From: a virus
IMG/VR virus record: IMGVR_UViG_3300031621_000017
Span: 1 to 32,154 of that record
Length of the DNA: 32,154 nucleotides
Direction: 5' to 3' (one strand)
Shown here: piece by piece, positions 1-9,800 of the stretch
Position numbering within the stretch: the stretch's first letter is position 1
Layout: every line of letters begins with the position of its first letter
Position numbers and translations under genes: made by a program
Notes under the pieces: generated by a model
The model's database searches: none
What the model was told of the DNA's origin: nothing
What the model saw: only the letters and a program-made list of their open reading frames with translations

Positions 1-1
1 C

Positions 2-3000
2 TTTCTTCAGGTATTTTTAAATGGTATTCTTCTCGATCCAGCCGTAGACTACGTAGCAACAACAGGTAGTAGTATAGTACTTACCGTAGGTGCTACAACT
101 AGCGATCTTGTACAGATAGAAACTTTCACGCAAATAATCGGTACAGGTGACATACTTGTAGATACTTTTCCCGTATCTAGTACACAAACAGCTTTCACTC
201 TTAGTCAAGATCCTATTAATAAAAGTAATATTAGTGTCTACGTTGAAGGCGTATATCAAGAAAGCTCAACCTATAGTTTATCAACTACTACTCTTACTCT
301 TTCCGAATCTCCTGCGAACGGTACTACTGTTGAAGTAGTTATCGGAACTCGCAATGTAACTCTCGATAATATAGCAGATCTCACAATTAGCGGCACTCTA
401 CATGCGGGCGCGCTTGACTTGGGCGACGCAAACATAATCAATGTGAATGAAATCTCTCTTGATACAATCAAAGGCGATGCAGACGCAAACACAAATATTA
501 CTTTTGCAGGCAGTGACGTAACTACCTTTACACAAGGTGGAACAGAGCGTCTACGTTTAAATACTACTGGTGCAGAGGTTACTGGAAATATCGTAGTTTC
601 AGGAACTGTTGATGGTCGCGATGTCGCTGCAGATGGTGTAACGGCTGATGCCGCACTGTCAAGAGCAGGCGGAGCCATGGGCGGAGCTATAACAACTAAC
701 TCAACCTTTGATGGACGTGACGTATCAGTTGACGGTACTAAGCTTGACGGTATAGAATCAGGTGCAACCGCAGATCAAACCGATGTGGAAATAAGAGCCG
801 CTGTAGCATCAGCTTCAGACTCGAATGTCTTTACCAATGCAGACCATAGCAAGCTCGACGGCATAGAAGCCGCCGCAGACGTAACTGACGCTACAAATGT
901 TACAGCGGCAGGGGCTTTGATGGATTCAGAAGTAACTAACCTTGCACAGGTTAAGGCTTTTGCTTCTTCTGACTACGCTACAGCAGCTCAGGGCACTACA
1001 GCTGACGCAGCACTTCCGAAAGCTGGTGGTACAATGACTGGTACTCTTGCAATGGGTGCTAATGCGATTACTAGTACAGGCACAATCTCAAGCGGGGCTA
1101 TTACAAGTAACGGACAATCACTCTTTAAGGGTGCAGATACATCAAGTACTGCGTATGCAGCTCAGTTTCAAAATAGCGCGGGAACCACAATTCTTAGGGC
1201 GCGTAATGATGGTCGCGTCCTAATACCCTCTGGTTACCTATACGTTCAATCTAGTGATGGCATCTACTCTACTGGCTCAATCAAGGCTCGTGGCGGAATC
1301 ACCAACGACGGAAGTAACAACCTGTCGATTAGCTCAGGGGGTTCTGATATTGAATTTAATAGCAAGAACTTTACTTCAGTTGGCACAATCTCGAGTGGTG
1401 CTATATCCGCAACAGGGTCAGCAAACTCAGGTAGTGCGGCTCATGTTCCTGCGGTCATGGCCTCTGGTAATTACGGTGGTGGTATAGCAACAAGAGATAC
1501 AAAAGAAAGTGGTTGGTATCAGCAAACAAGTGGCGCTGATTGGCACTTCTACCACAACCGAACAGTCGCATCTGATACTCCTGCATCTAAGATAGTTCTT
1601 AGCTTTAACTCTTCAGGCAACGCTACCTTTGCAGGGACTATATCTTCAGGTGCTATTACAAGCAGTGGGACCATAACTACGAACGGCAGTTTTGTTGGCG
1701 TTAACGCAATTGTAGATAACGTAATTGCTAAAACATCTGCTGGTAATGTATCGGTTAAGACAAACGCAGGGGGTTCAATAGCCCGATTTAATAATAATTT
1801 AAGCACTGATTTTTTTGGCTCAATTGACGTAACAGGCTCAGTTGTAGCCGATGGGCTTACTGTAAATGCAACTGGATCGAGTTATCCAACAATATCACAT
1901 TCCAATGGCAATAGAATTCAATTACAGCCAAGTTACAATTACTACAATGCCTATAGTCACATTTTTAGTAGCCTTAATGGAACAACTAATCATTTAACTA
2001 TTGCAAACACAGGCAACGTCAACATCCCCAATGGCGGCCTAATGGTGGGAAGCACCACTGCGGCAAGTGCTACTTTAGAAGTGGGTGTTTTAACCTCTGG
2101 CTCTACTGGAAACGTGATAATAAACCACGAAGGCGGTGTCACTCCAGTATTGCAAGTAAAAGCGCGTACAAATAGGGCTATATTAGCAGTACAAGATAAT
2201 GATACTTCTGGTTACATTAGTTCTGAGAATGGGATTTTTAGCATAGGTAGAAATTCAGGGTCTAATGCTAATAATATTAATATTGACGCAAATAATCGCG
2301 TGGGTATTGGCACTAGTTCAGTAGCAGGATATAGCAACGGTTCACTGCAAGTTCATGCTACTTCAGGTTTAGGTGCTGGCTTATGGCTAACAGAAAGCGC
2401 GTCAGGGTCTGGAGTTTCAGATGGTTTAAGAATTGTTCAATACAATAATAACTCTGTGTTATACAACGGTGAATCTGGTTATATGGCGTTTGGTACTGCT
2501 GGCTCAGAAGCCGCAAGAATCGATGCCTCTCAAAATCTTTTGGTGGGGACTACTTCTACCTCTACGCAAAACCTTACGTCTGGTGGCGGTACAGTTATAA
2601 GTTCAGCAGGAGGAGTAGCAAGCGCGTATCAAAGCGTTAGTGCATCAGACCCTGTTGTTAGCTTAAATAACACTGGCGTAGATTCTTCAATCATTGCCTT
2701 CCGCAAAGACGGCTCAACCGTAGGTAGTATTGGTAGTAACAGTGGTTATTTGTTTGTAGGCGGTACAGCGGGAAGTGATGCCTTTTTGTCATTTGGTGAA
2801 AGCGGAGTAAGACCTGCCACATCTGCTGGTGCGGCTAGGGATGCCGCCATTGACCTTGGTGGATCGAGTAATCGCTTCAAAGACGCTCATTTTTCGGGAA
2901 CGGTGAACACCGAAGCAGTCAGCACAAACTCCCTAGACCTCCAAGCAATCGCTGTAAGCAACACAGATACAGCGGTTGACGTTTTCGTCTATGACACACG

Positions 3001-5152
3001 CAAAGACAGCGATGGTGGTGCATGGAGAAAGCGCACACAGAATACAAGTTGGTACAACGAAGCACTCAACACAAGTACTCGTGGAGCAAGAAAAGAATTT
3101 CCAAGTGTTGCTGTGATTGTGGCAGAGGCTGCTACGATTACTATTTATGACGGTGATGATCCAGACATGCCGATGTGGATGGTGTTTACAGTTACTGTTA
3201 CGTATTCTGGAGGAATCATTACTGCGGGTAACTCAGGTATCGTAACAGCTATTTCAGCACTCAACGGAACGCTTGTTGTTCCTACAGGGCAAAGCACAGG
3301 AAATGCCGGAGTTAATGGTGTTTTTGCAATTGCATTTCCGTCTGACAGCGCAATCAAACACGGCTTTACGCAACTTTCCACCAATTTTAAACTCGATATT
3401 GCCCGAAGAAATGCGTCTAATGGTAGTGGCAACAACTACCTTTCCGGCATAAGTTTGCCTCGTCTTGTAGGTACTGGCGCCAACGATGTAGCCATGACCG
3501 TCCTCCCCAACGCACCAATCGACGCTGACACTGGACTACCTGTGCCAACCATAGCGGTTGCTACGAATGGTGGTGTGAGTGTGATTAAGGATGATGGGAC
3601 TGTTGTTGATATTACTAATACTCAAGATAGCAGTACCTTTAATTTTTGCCAAGACGTTCAATTTAGAAGTGATGGCGGTATTGTATGGTCAGCAGATAGT
3701 ACAGGTAATAGTGCTGCACCAAGATTTGTTCACGTACTTCATACAATACCAGCATCGGATTTTGTTCATACAGTAGTAGCAAATCCTACCAATACAGACG
3801 AATTTTATGCCCGGTCTAGTACTGCAGCTGACGCCCGATTCATCTCCACCTCAGGTCTTCAGGCATTAAAAGAAAGCACAGGTAGAACAAATGTTGGAAC
3901 AACAGATGGTCTTAGTAGTTTTGCTTATAACAAAGCAGATGCAGCTAAAGGACTTACTAATCATATCAACTCCGACTACAACACAGGTTGGATGCACGGC
4001 GACATCAAATTAGCCACACTTTCGGATACTGATACTACGAATGCTGTTGGCACAGAGTTGGTTACTAATGGTGATTTTAGTAACGGAACTACAGGTTGGA
4101 CAGACTATAGCGGAGGGACTAATTTCAGTGTGGTTAACGGACAGTTTGTAGCCGTAGATGATGCAGATCAAGTTATCACCGTTGTCGCTGGTAAAACTTA
4201 TGTCGTTGAATGTGATGTAATTGCAGGTACAGGAATTAATATTTATGGTAACGGACAATCTACTGGCGCCGCCGTAGGGTTTGTTCGTAGTGCAACTAAT
4301 CGAGATAATACATTTGTTGCGCCTACTAATGAAATTAGTGTGTATATCTACGCTGGCGCAACTGTAGACAACATCTCAGTACGCCTAGCCGAAGAAGACC
4401 GCAGTGTTAACGGCAAAGGTCTCCAAGTATTCGGCACAGTTACGAAGACGGCTGTAGCAACAGGTGCTGACCTTGTGGGTTACAGTGGGTTTAGTGCTAG
4501 TAACTATTTACAACAGCCTTACAATGCAGACCTAGACGTTGGTACTGGTGACTTTAGTGTGATGGGTTGGGTAAAGGCTTCTGCCATGCCCACCACTGAA
4601 TTTCTTATAGAACGAGGCCGTGACTCAGGGTTTAATATTTATTGTAGCAGTACGAGCATTGTATTTAGAATAATAAGTGCGGTAATCCATACCGAAGCAT
4701 TTCCTTTATCGATTTGGAAGCACGTTGTTCTGAAGCGTGAAAGCGGCGTTGCCTCAGTTTATGTCAACGGTGTGTTGGGATCTTCTGTAGTAAATACGGC
4801 CAACACTTCCGTAGCGTCTAATACTACTATTGGGGTGCATACAGGTATAGGAGATCCTGCGGCTAACAAATCCCTAGCCCTTTGGCGTATTTCAAATACA
4901 GCACCATCAGCAACCCAAATCGCTAAAATCTACAACGATGAGAAGCACCTCTTTCAAACGAATGCAAAGGCAACTCTTTACGGAACATCGAATGCAGTCA
5001 CAGCACTTGCATATGATGACGATACAGAATTGCTTCATGTCGGAACAAGCGCAGGTCGCTCAGAATTTCAAGGACTCCGAAGAGTCAATAACACAACAGA
5101 CGCAGTGAGTGCAGCAATCAGTGCAAGCAACGGCTTCATAGTAGAGGAATAA
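2..5152 (+). CDS. Tail fibre / adhesin protein with C-terminal carbohydrate-binding-like and LamG-like domains (5' partial)
   Basis: The frame is open from nt 2, so the gene begins before the window; the TTG at 419 is only an internal codon. 1716 residues are visible. The first ~110 show two tandem beta-sandwich-type repeats (VFLNGILLDP and VYVEGVYQESS-like stretches), usual near the attachment end of phage fibres. Then come fibre-shaft modules: KLDGIESGATADQ at about nt 741, LPKAGGTMTG at about 1014, and repeated TISSGAIT units. SSNRFKDAHFSGTV marks the end of this shaft. From about nt 2965 there is a segment common in marine phage structural proteins (DTRKDSDGGAWRKRT). A carbohydrate-binding-like unit follows (nt ~4040-4390, NGDFSNGTTGW), then a LamG/concanavalin-like unit (nt ~4545-4955, GDFSVMGWVKA, WKHVVLKRESG). 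The role is inferred to be binding host surface glycans. A GAGGA ribosome site for the next gene lies in its last codons. Confidence 0.85.
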   Translation, partial: FLQVFLNGILLDPAVDYVATTGSSIVLTVGATTSDLVQIETFTQIIGTGDILVDTFPVSSTQTAFTLSQDPINKSNISVYVEGVYQESSTYSLSTTTLTLSESPANGTTVEVVIGTRNVTLDNIADLTISGTLHAGALDLGDANIINVNEISLDTIKGDADANTNITFAGSDVTTFTQGGTERLRLNTTGAEVTGNIVVSGTVDGRDVAADGVTADAALSRAGGAMGGAITTNSTFDGRDVSVDGTKLDGIESGATADQTDVEIRAAVASASDSNVFTNADHSKLDGIEAAADVTDATNVTAAGALMDSEVTNLAQVKAFASSDYATAAQGTTADAALPKAGGTMTGTLAMGANAITSTGTISSGAITSNGQSLFKGADTSSTAYAAQFQNSAGTTILRARNDGRVLIPSGYLYVQSSDGIYSTGSIKARGGITNDGSNNLSISSGGSDIEFNSKNFTSVGTISSGAISATGSANSGSAAHVPAVMASGNYGGGIATRDTKESGWYQQTSGADWHFYHNRTVASDTPASKIVLSFNSSGNATFAGTISSGAITSSGTITTNGSFVGVNAIVDNVIAKTSAGNVSVKTNAGGSIARFNNNLSTDFFGSIDVTGSVVADGLTVNATGSSYPTISHSNGNRIQLQPSYNYYNAYSHIFSSLNGTTNHLTIANTGNVNIPNGGLMVGSTTAASATLEVGVLTSGSTGNVIINHEGGVTPVLQVKARTNRAILAVQDNDTSGYISSENGIFSIGRNSGSNANNINIDANNRVGIGTSSVAGYSNGSLQVHATSGLGAGLWLTESASGSGVSDGLRIVQYNNNSVLYNGESGYMAFGTAGSEAARIDASQNLLVGTTSTSTQNLTSGGGTVISSAGGVASAYQSVSASDPVVSLNNTGVDSSIIAFRKDGSTVGSIGSNSGYLFVGGTAGSDAFLSFGESGVRPATSAGAARDAAIDLGGSSNRFKDAHFSGTVNTEAVSTNSLDLQAIAVSNTDTAVDVFVYDTRKDSDGGAWRKRTQNTSWYNEALNTSTRGARKEFPSVAVIVAEAATITIYDGDDPDMPMWMVFTVTVTYSGGIITAGNSGIVTAISALNGTLVVPTGQSTGNAGVNGVFAIAFPSDSAIKHGFTQLSTNFKLDIARRNASNGSGNNYLSGISLPRLVGTGANDVAMTVLPNAPIDADTGLPVPTIAVATNGGVSVIKDDGTVVDITNTQDSSTFNFCQDVQFRSDGGIVWSADSTGNSAAPRFVHVLHTIPASDFVHTVVANPTNTDEFYARSSTAADARFISTSGLQALKESTGRTNVGTTDGLSSFAYNKADAAKGLTNHINSDYNTGWMHGDIKLATLSDTDTTNAVGTELVTNGDFSNGTTGWTDYSGGTNFSVVNGQFVAVDDADQVITVVAGKTYVVECDVIAGTGINIYGNGQSTGAAVGFVRSATNRDNTFVAPTNEISVYIYAGATVDNISVRLAEEDRSVNGKGLQVFGTVTKTAVATGADLVGYSGFSASNYLQQPYNADLDVGTGDFSVMGWVKASAMPTTEFLIERGRDSGFNIYCSSTSIVFRIISAVIHTEAFPLSIWKHVVLKRESGVASVYVNGVLGSSVVNTANTSVASNTTIGVHTGIGDPAANKSLALWRISNTAPSATQIAKIYNDEKHLFQTNAKATLYGTSNAVTALAYDDDTELLHVGTSAGRSEFQGLRRVNNTTDAVSAAISASNGFIVEE

Positions 5153-5155
5153 AAA

Positions 5156-6328
5156 ATGGCAGTTAAATTTACAAAACCAGAAATTAACGTTCGCGAGAAG
5201 CTTGCTGAACTGGACAAACCTTCAGGAATTGCCGGAGAGGCGATGCTACGTGCTGAGACCCCGCAGGAGCAGTTTAATCTGATTGGCGCTGGTCGTAGGA
5301 ACATGATTATTAATGGTGATATGCGAGTAGCTCAGAGAGGCACTTCTACATCAAACGTAACAACTAACGGCTATTTTACTGTAGATCGATGGTTTGTTGA
5401 GGGTGGAGGACAAGTCGCAGTTGATACCTCTCAAGTGACTAGCGATAATCCAGGCGGCTTTCCGTGCAGTATAAAGGTTTCTCGTAATAGCACGGGCGGT
5501 ACTCTAGCTGCTAACCATGCCTCCATACTTGCGCAAAAAATTGAAGCTTCTACTCTGACGGGACTGGGTTACGGAACTCCTAATGCAAAAAGCATGACAC
5601 TTTCGTTTTATGTAAAAGCGAGCATGGTAGGTAAGTACGCATTAAATCTATATGCTCAGGATAGCGGAAATGCTCGTATATACACTCATACTTACACTGT
5701 TGATACTGTGGGGGAATGGAAAAAAATAAAAATTACTGTACCCCCAGATTCTGCAGGTAATTTTAACAACGACAATGGAATTGGAATGTATATGCAATGG
5801 TTTTTCAGAGCCGGATCGACTTACACTACTGGAACCGATACAGATAAATGGTTGCCTTGGGTATCAGCAAACTATGGTAATTACGCCGCAGGCCAAGTAG
5901 ATATATTCAGTCAAGCAAATAGTTACTTTCAAATCACAGGCGCCCAACTCGAAGTCGGCAAAGTCGCCACCCCATTCGAGCATCGTTCATACGGCGAAGA
6001 ACTGGCGCTGTGTCAGCGTTACTTCTACAAGTGGGAGAGCGATGCTGGTTATAACTTTGCGGCGATGGGCTATTCCTACTCAACTACCGGCATAAATGCC
6101 ATACTTCACTTCCCTGTAACAATGAGAGCCCAGCCTTCGCTGACTGTTGCTGGTAACTGGAGAGCCTGCTCTGCAACTTGTGTCACAGGGTCAGTCAGCG
6201 GAGGCTCATACAATACAGACTCTTCATGCATTCAGATGACCACTAGTGGAATATCGGCTGCAGTACCTTATATGTTGGGAGACGCTAACGATGCAACTGC
6301 ATCTTTATCTTGGAACGCGGAGCTATAA
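5156..6328 (+). CDS. Tail protein with carbohydrate-binding-like domain
   Basis: This 390-residue protein starts at an ATG 3 nt after the previous stop, with GAGGA about 8 nt upstream. After a short N-terminal stretch it carries NMIINGDMRVAQRGTS (about residues 48-63), the signature opening of a beta-sandwich domain frequent in phage tail and fibre proteins. The core (residues ~65-280) contains SMTLSFYVKAS and EWKKIKITVPP, as in carbohydrate-binding modules, and ends with ITGAQLEVGKVATPFEHRSY, the usual closing motif. The C-terminal ~110 residues (ELALCQRYFYKWES onwards) form a second domain also common in phage tail proteins. It sits between two fibre genes, so a receptor-binding or fibre-tip role is likely. 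Specific ligand unknown. Confidence 0.75.
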   Translation: MAVKFTKPEINVREKLAELDKPSGIAGEAMLRAETPQEQFNLIGAGRRNMIINGDMRVAQRGTSTSNVTTNGYFTVDRWFVEGGGQVAVDTSQVTSDNPGGFPCSIKVSRNSTGGTLAANHASILAQKIEASTLTGLGYGTPNAKSMTLSFYVKASMVGKYALNLYAQDSGNARIYTHTYTVDTVGEWKKIKITVPPDSAGNFNNDNGIGMYMQWFFRAGSTYTTGTDTDKWLPWVSANYGNYAAGQVDIFSQANSYFQITGAQLEVGKVATPFEHRSYGEELALCQRYFYKWESDAGYNFAAMGYSYSTTGINAILHFPVTMRAQPSLTVAGNWRACSATCVTGSVSGGSYNTDSSCIQMTTSGISAAVPYMLGDANDATASLSWNAEL

Positions 6329-6330
6329 TT

Positions 6331-6867
6331 ATGTATACATTTAAAATTAGTCAACATGAAACTCACGAAGATCATATATTTTCTTCTACTTCTAATTGCT
6401 TTATTCCTTTGGCTTCTGGCAATATGGACTATCAAAGAGTACTCGATGATATTATCGAACAAGGTGCTGACTGCTTTACAGGGGATATACCTACTGAGCT
6501 ACAAACTGCCGCAGATGCAAAACAATTTGCACAACAGGTAGAAGCGTATAAAACAGCGAAAGCTCGCGTAGCGCAGTATCAACTTTCTGTAGGTGTACCA
6601 GAATCTACTCAAACTATTACTACTGGAATGCAAGAGTGGAACGAAGAAACAGGAGAAATGGAGGATGTTACAGAAACAGTTGTAATTCCTGCAATTCCTG
6701 CACTCGAAGCAACAGTCGAAGAAACAACTTATGATTTTGATACTGATACTAGCACAACAGCTACAGTCGCAAACCCAGTGATCGTAAAAGACAACGAAGA
6801 AAGAGCAGCAGCTCAAGCAATAATTGATGCAACCCCAGTGCCTGTAAAAACGCACGTTGACGGGTAA
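6331..6867 (+). CDS. Probable tail fibre assembly / tail-associated protein
   Basis: 178 residues. The ATG at 6331 is chosen because GGAG lies 8 nt before it and it starts 2 nt after the upstream stop; the longer TTG alternative at 6310 would overlap the previous gene. The segment GNMDYQRVLDDIIEQGADC followed by a short acidic-proline stretch resembles the N(x)DYQ-type motif of small phage tail-fibre assembly and XkdW-like proteins. The middle is helical and Gln/Ala-rich (residues ~55-85, AQQVEAYKTAKARVAQYQL), and the C-terminal half is strongly acidic and Thr-rich. Fibre assembly chaperones commonly lie beside the fibre they fold, as here before the 1267-aa fibre. The functional call is by motif and neighbourhood, so moderate. 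Confidence 0.5.
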   Translation: MYTFKISQHETHEDHIFSSTSNCFIPLASGNMDYQRVLDDIIEQGADCFTGDIPTELQTAADAKQFAQQVEAYKTAKARVAQYQLSVGVPESTQTITTGMQEWNEETGEMEDVTETVVIPAIPALEATVEETTYDFDTDTSTTATVANPVIVKDNEERAAAQAIIDATPVPVKTHVDG

Positions 6868-6885
6868 GGTAAAAGGAAACTACTA

Positions 6886-9800
6886 ATGGCTTTAACTAAA
6901 ATTACGAATAGTGCGATAGCTGATGATATCGGTCTTGGAGGAAATCCAACAACAAGTACTCAGACCGCAGGAAACAGCACCACACGAATCGCAACAACTG
7001 CATTCGTTTCTACTGCCGTGGCTAATTTAGTAGGCTCTGCTCCTGAAACTCTCAATACTTTAGCAGAACTTGCAACTTCTATTGGAAACAGTGCTACTCT
7101 TTCGAGTACACTTACTAGTAGTATTGCTACTAAACTACCTTTAGCGGGTGGTACTATGACTGGTAATCTCAACCTTGGAGACAATGTTAGAGCAAGGTTT
7201 GGTCTTGACTCTGATTTGCAGATTTATCATAATGCTTCACATAGCTATATTGATAATGCCGGTACTGGGAATCTCTATATTCGTAATGGATCGAAGAATA
7301 GTATTTTTGCAAGAGCAGGTGGAGAGATAATTCTTTATCATAATGATTCTGGAAAACTAGCCACCACCTCCACAGGCATAGACGTAACAGGCTCAGTGAC
7401 AAGCACACAGCTAAAAATTGAAGGTACAGAGCCTCTTCTTTTCTTCAACGACACAACCACAGGTCACGATGATTGGAAGATGTATGCTGATTGGGATCAA
7501 TTTCAAATACAGCAATATGTTAATGATACGACTTGGACTTCAAGATTAGTTTTTGCGGCTAATGGTAACGCCAGCTTCTCAGGAGCAATAACAGCCAACG
7601 CAGGTGTAGTGGTAGATACAATGACGCTTGACGGTTCTACTCTGTCAGCAACAGGCGACTTTATACTAGATTCTGAAGGCGATATTATTCTTGATGCTAA
7701 CGGAGCAGACTTTCTTTTAAAAGATTCGGGTACTTTATTTCTTTCGGTTACAAACAGCTCTGGCGATACGATATTAGCAAACGCTGTACAAGATAAAGAT
7801 ATTTTTATCAGAGGTAACGATGGCGGAAGTACCATCACAGCCCTCACCCTTGATATGTCAGATGCAGGAACAGCAACATTTAATAATCATGTAAAAATTT
7901 CAGACGACTCGCAACTTAGCTTTGGAGCGGGTAATGATGCAACCATATCTCATAATTCTTCAAATAATAATTTTCAAATTACAAATAGTAATACAAGTGG
8001 GGGTATGGTAATACAGAATAATAGCTCTGCCGGAGGTATTGCACTACAACCTGTCATAAATGAAAATGCAGTTTTTTGTTCACCCAACGCTCAAGTAAGT
8101 TTATATCACAATGGAGTAGCTAAATTTCAAACAACCTCTGGCGGTGTTCAGGTTACGGGAGATATAAGCAATGCATCTGGAGACCTAACACTAGACGTTG
8201 CAGGAAACATTAATCTTGATGCTGACGGTGGTGAGTTTAGATTTAGAGATGGCGGTACGTTGTATGCTACAGCCTATCAAGGTGGTGGAGGTAACTTTTA
8301 TTTAGCTAGTGCTGTTCAAGACAAAGACCTTATCTTTCAAGGCAACGATGGCGGTTCAACCATCACAGCCCTCACCCTTGATATGTCAGCGGCAGGTAAA
8401 GCTACTTTTAATTCTACAATCTCTAGTGGTGCTATTACAGCCACAGATGCTAACGCAAATCCTAAATTAAAAGCCGCATACAATTCTTCAAATTACATCG
8501 GAATCAGCCACGAGAAAATAAATGTTCAGGGTGGCGGTGTAGGTCTAATAATTCAAGGCAACGGAGTTGATAGAGCAACATTTGCGTCTGGGGGAGGCTT
8601 AACTCTTGCAAACGGTAATTTAACACTGACATCAGGTAGCGTGACAAGCACAGGGCTTACGGTTGGCAATACCAACATTGGTAGTAACTCAAGTCACCTT
8701 GTTAATTTAACTATTAATAACAACGGCTATATCGGCACTACTTATAATAGTACTGCAATTCAGCTTTCAACCGTTGGTGCGGCTACGTTTGCTTCTAGTA
8801 TAACGTCAGCAGGAGTCACTTCTAGCAACAGCATAACCATGAACGCAGGAAATCTGTCCTTAAATAGCACCTCTGACGGCAACCAAGCATTTAGATACTA
8901 TCGGGCAGATGGAACGCTTGTTGGGCAAATATATCCTTACAATAACCGTTACAATGTTCAAACGTATAACAACCAAGGCCTAAGATTAAAAAGTCATGGT
9001 TCAGGTCAAATTGAGTTAGAAGGTAATGTTGTTATAAACGAAGACAGCGCAGACGTAGACTTCAGAGTCGAATCAAACGACAACGCTAATATGCTGTTTG
9101 TTGATGGTGGTAACAATGCGGTCGGTATTGGTAACGCTGTTGCATCTAGTATGAATGCAGGGGCTAATCAATTAGTTGTAGGTAGTGGCTCTACTGGACA
9201 GGGTATAACTCTTTACTCTAGCACTTCTACAGCAGGTTCCATTCACTTTGCAGATGGAACTTCAGGTGATGCGGCTTATCGTGGTCAGCTAGTGTATAAC
9301 CACAATGGCGATTACATGGCTATCCTTACAGCCGCACAGGAACGCATGCGCATCGACTCCAGCGGTAATCTTTTGGTGGGGACTACTTCTACAGGAATAA
9401 ATACTTCTTCATCAGTCAAAGGACACAATTTCTTTGAGCACGGATACGTAGTTCATGCTCGTTCTGGGCAAACTGTAATGAGCCTGAATCGCCAAACAAA
9501 TGACGGCACTATCGCTGACTTCCGCAAAGACGGCACAACCGTAGGTAACATTTCTAGTGTAGGCGGCACAGATATAAAAGTTACTTTTTCTAGTGATGGC
9601 GACCAGTACATTACAGGCAACTCTGCCGCTAACTATTTATCATTCAGCGCGGCTAATCAGGAGCGACTCAGGATAGATAATCAGGGGCGCGTGGGTATTG
9701 GTGTCAATCCTGCATACAAATTGCATATTTCAGGTGCTACAAACGCCAATGACGTAGTAATACAGAACTCTAGTCATGGTGTAGCTTTAAGGATGCAAGC

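Noticed and set aside
419-421. TTG at 419 as start of the first fibre
   Set aside because: The frame is open to the window edge and the upstream residues look like fibre attachment repeats.
6268-6855. Antisense frames at 6268-6462 and 6499-6855
   Set aside because: They lie opposite well-supported genes, have Cys/Phe-rich low-complexity composition, and no ribosome site.
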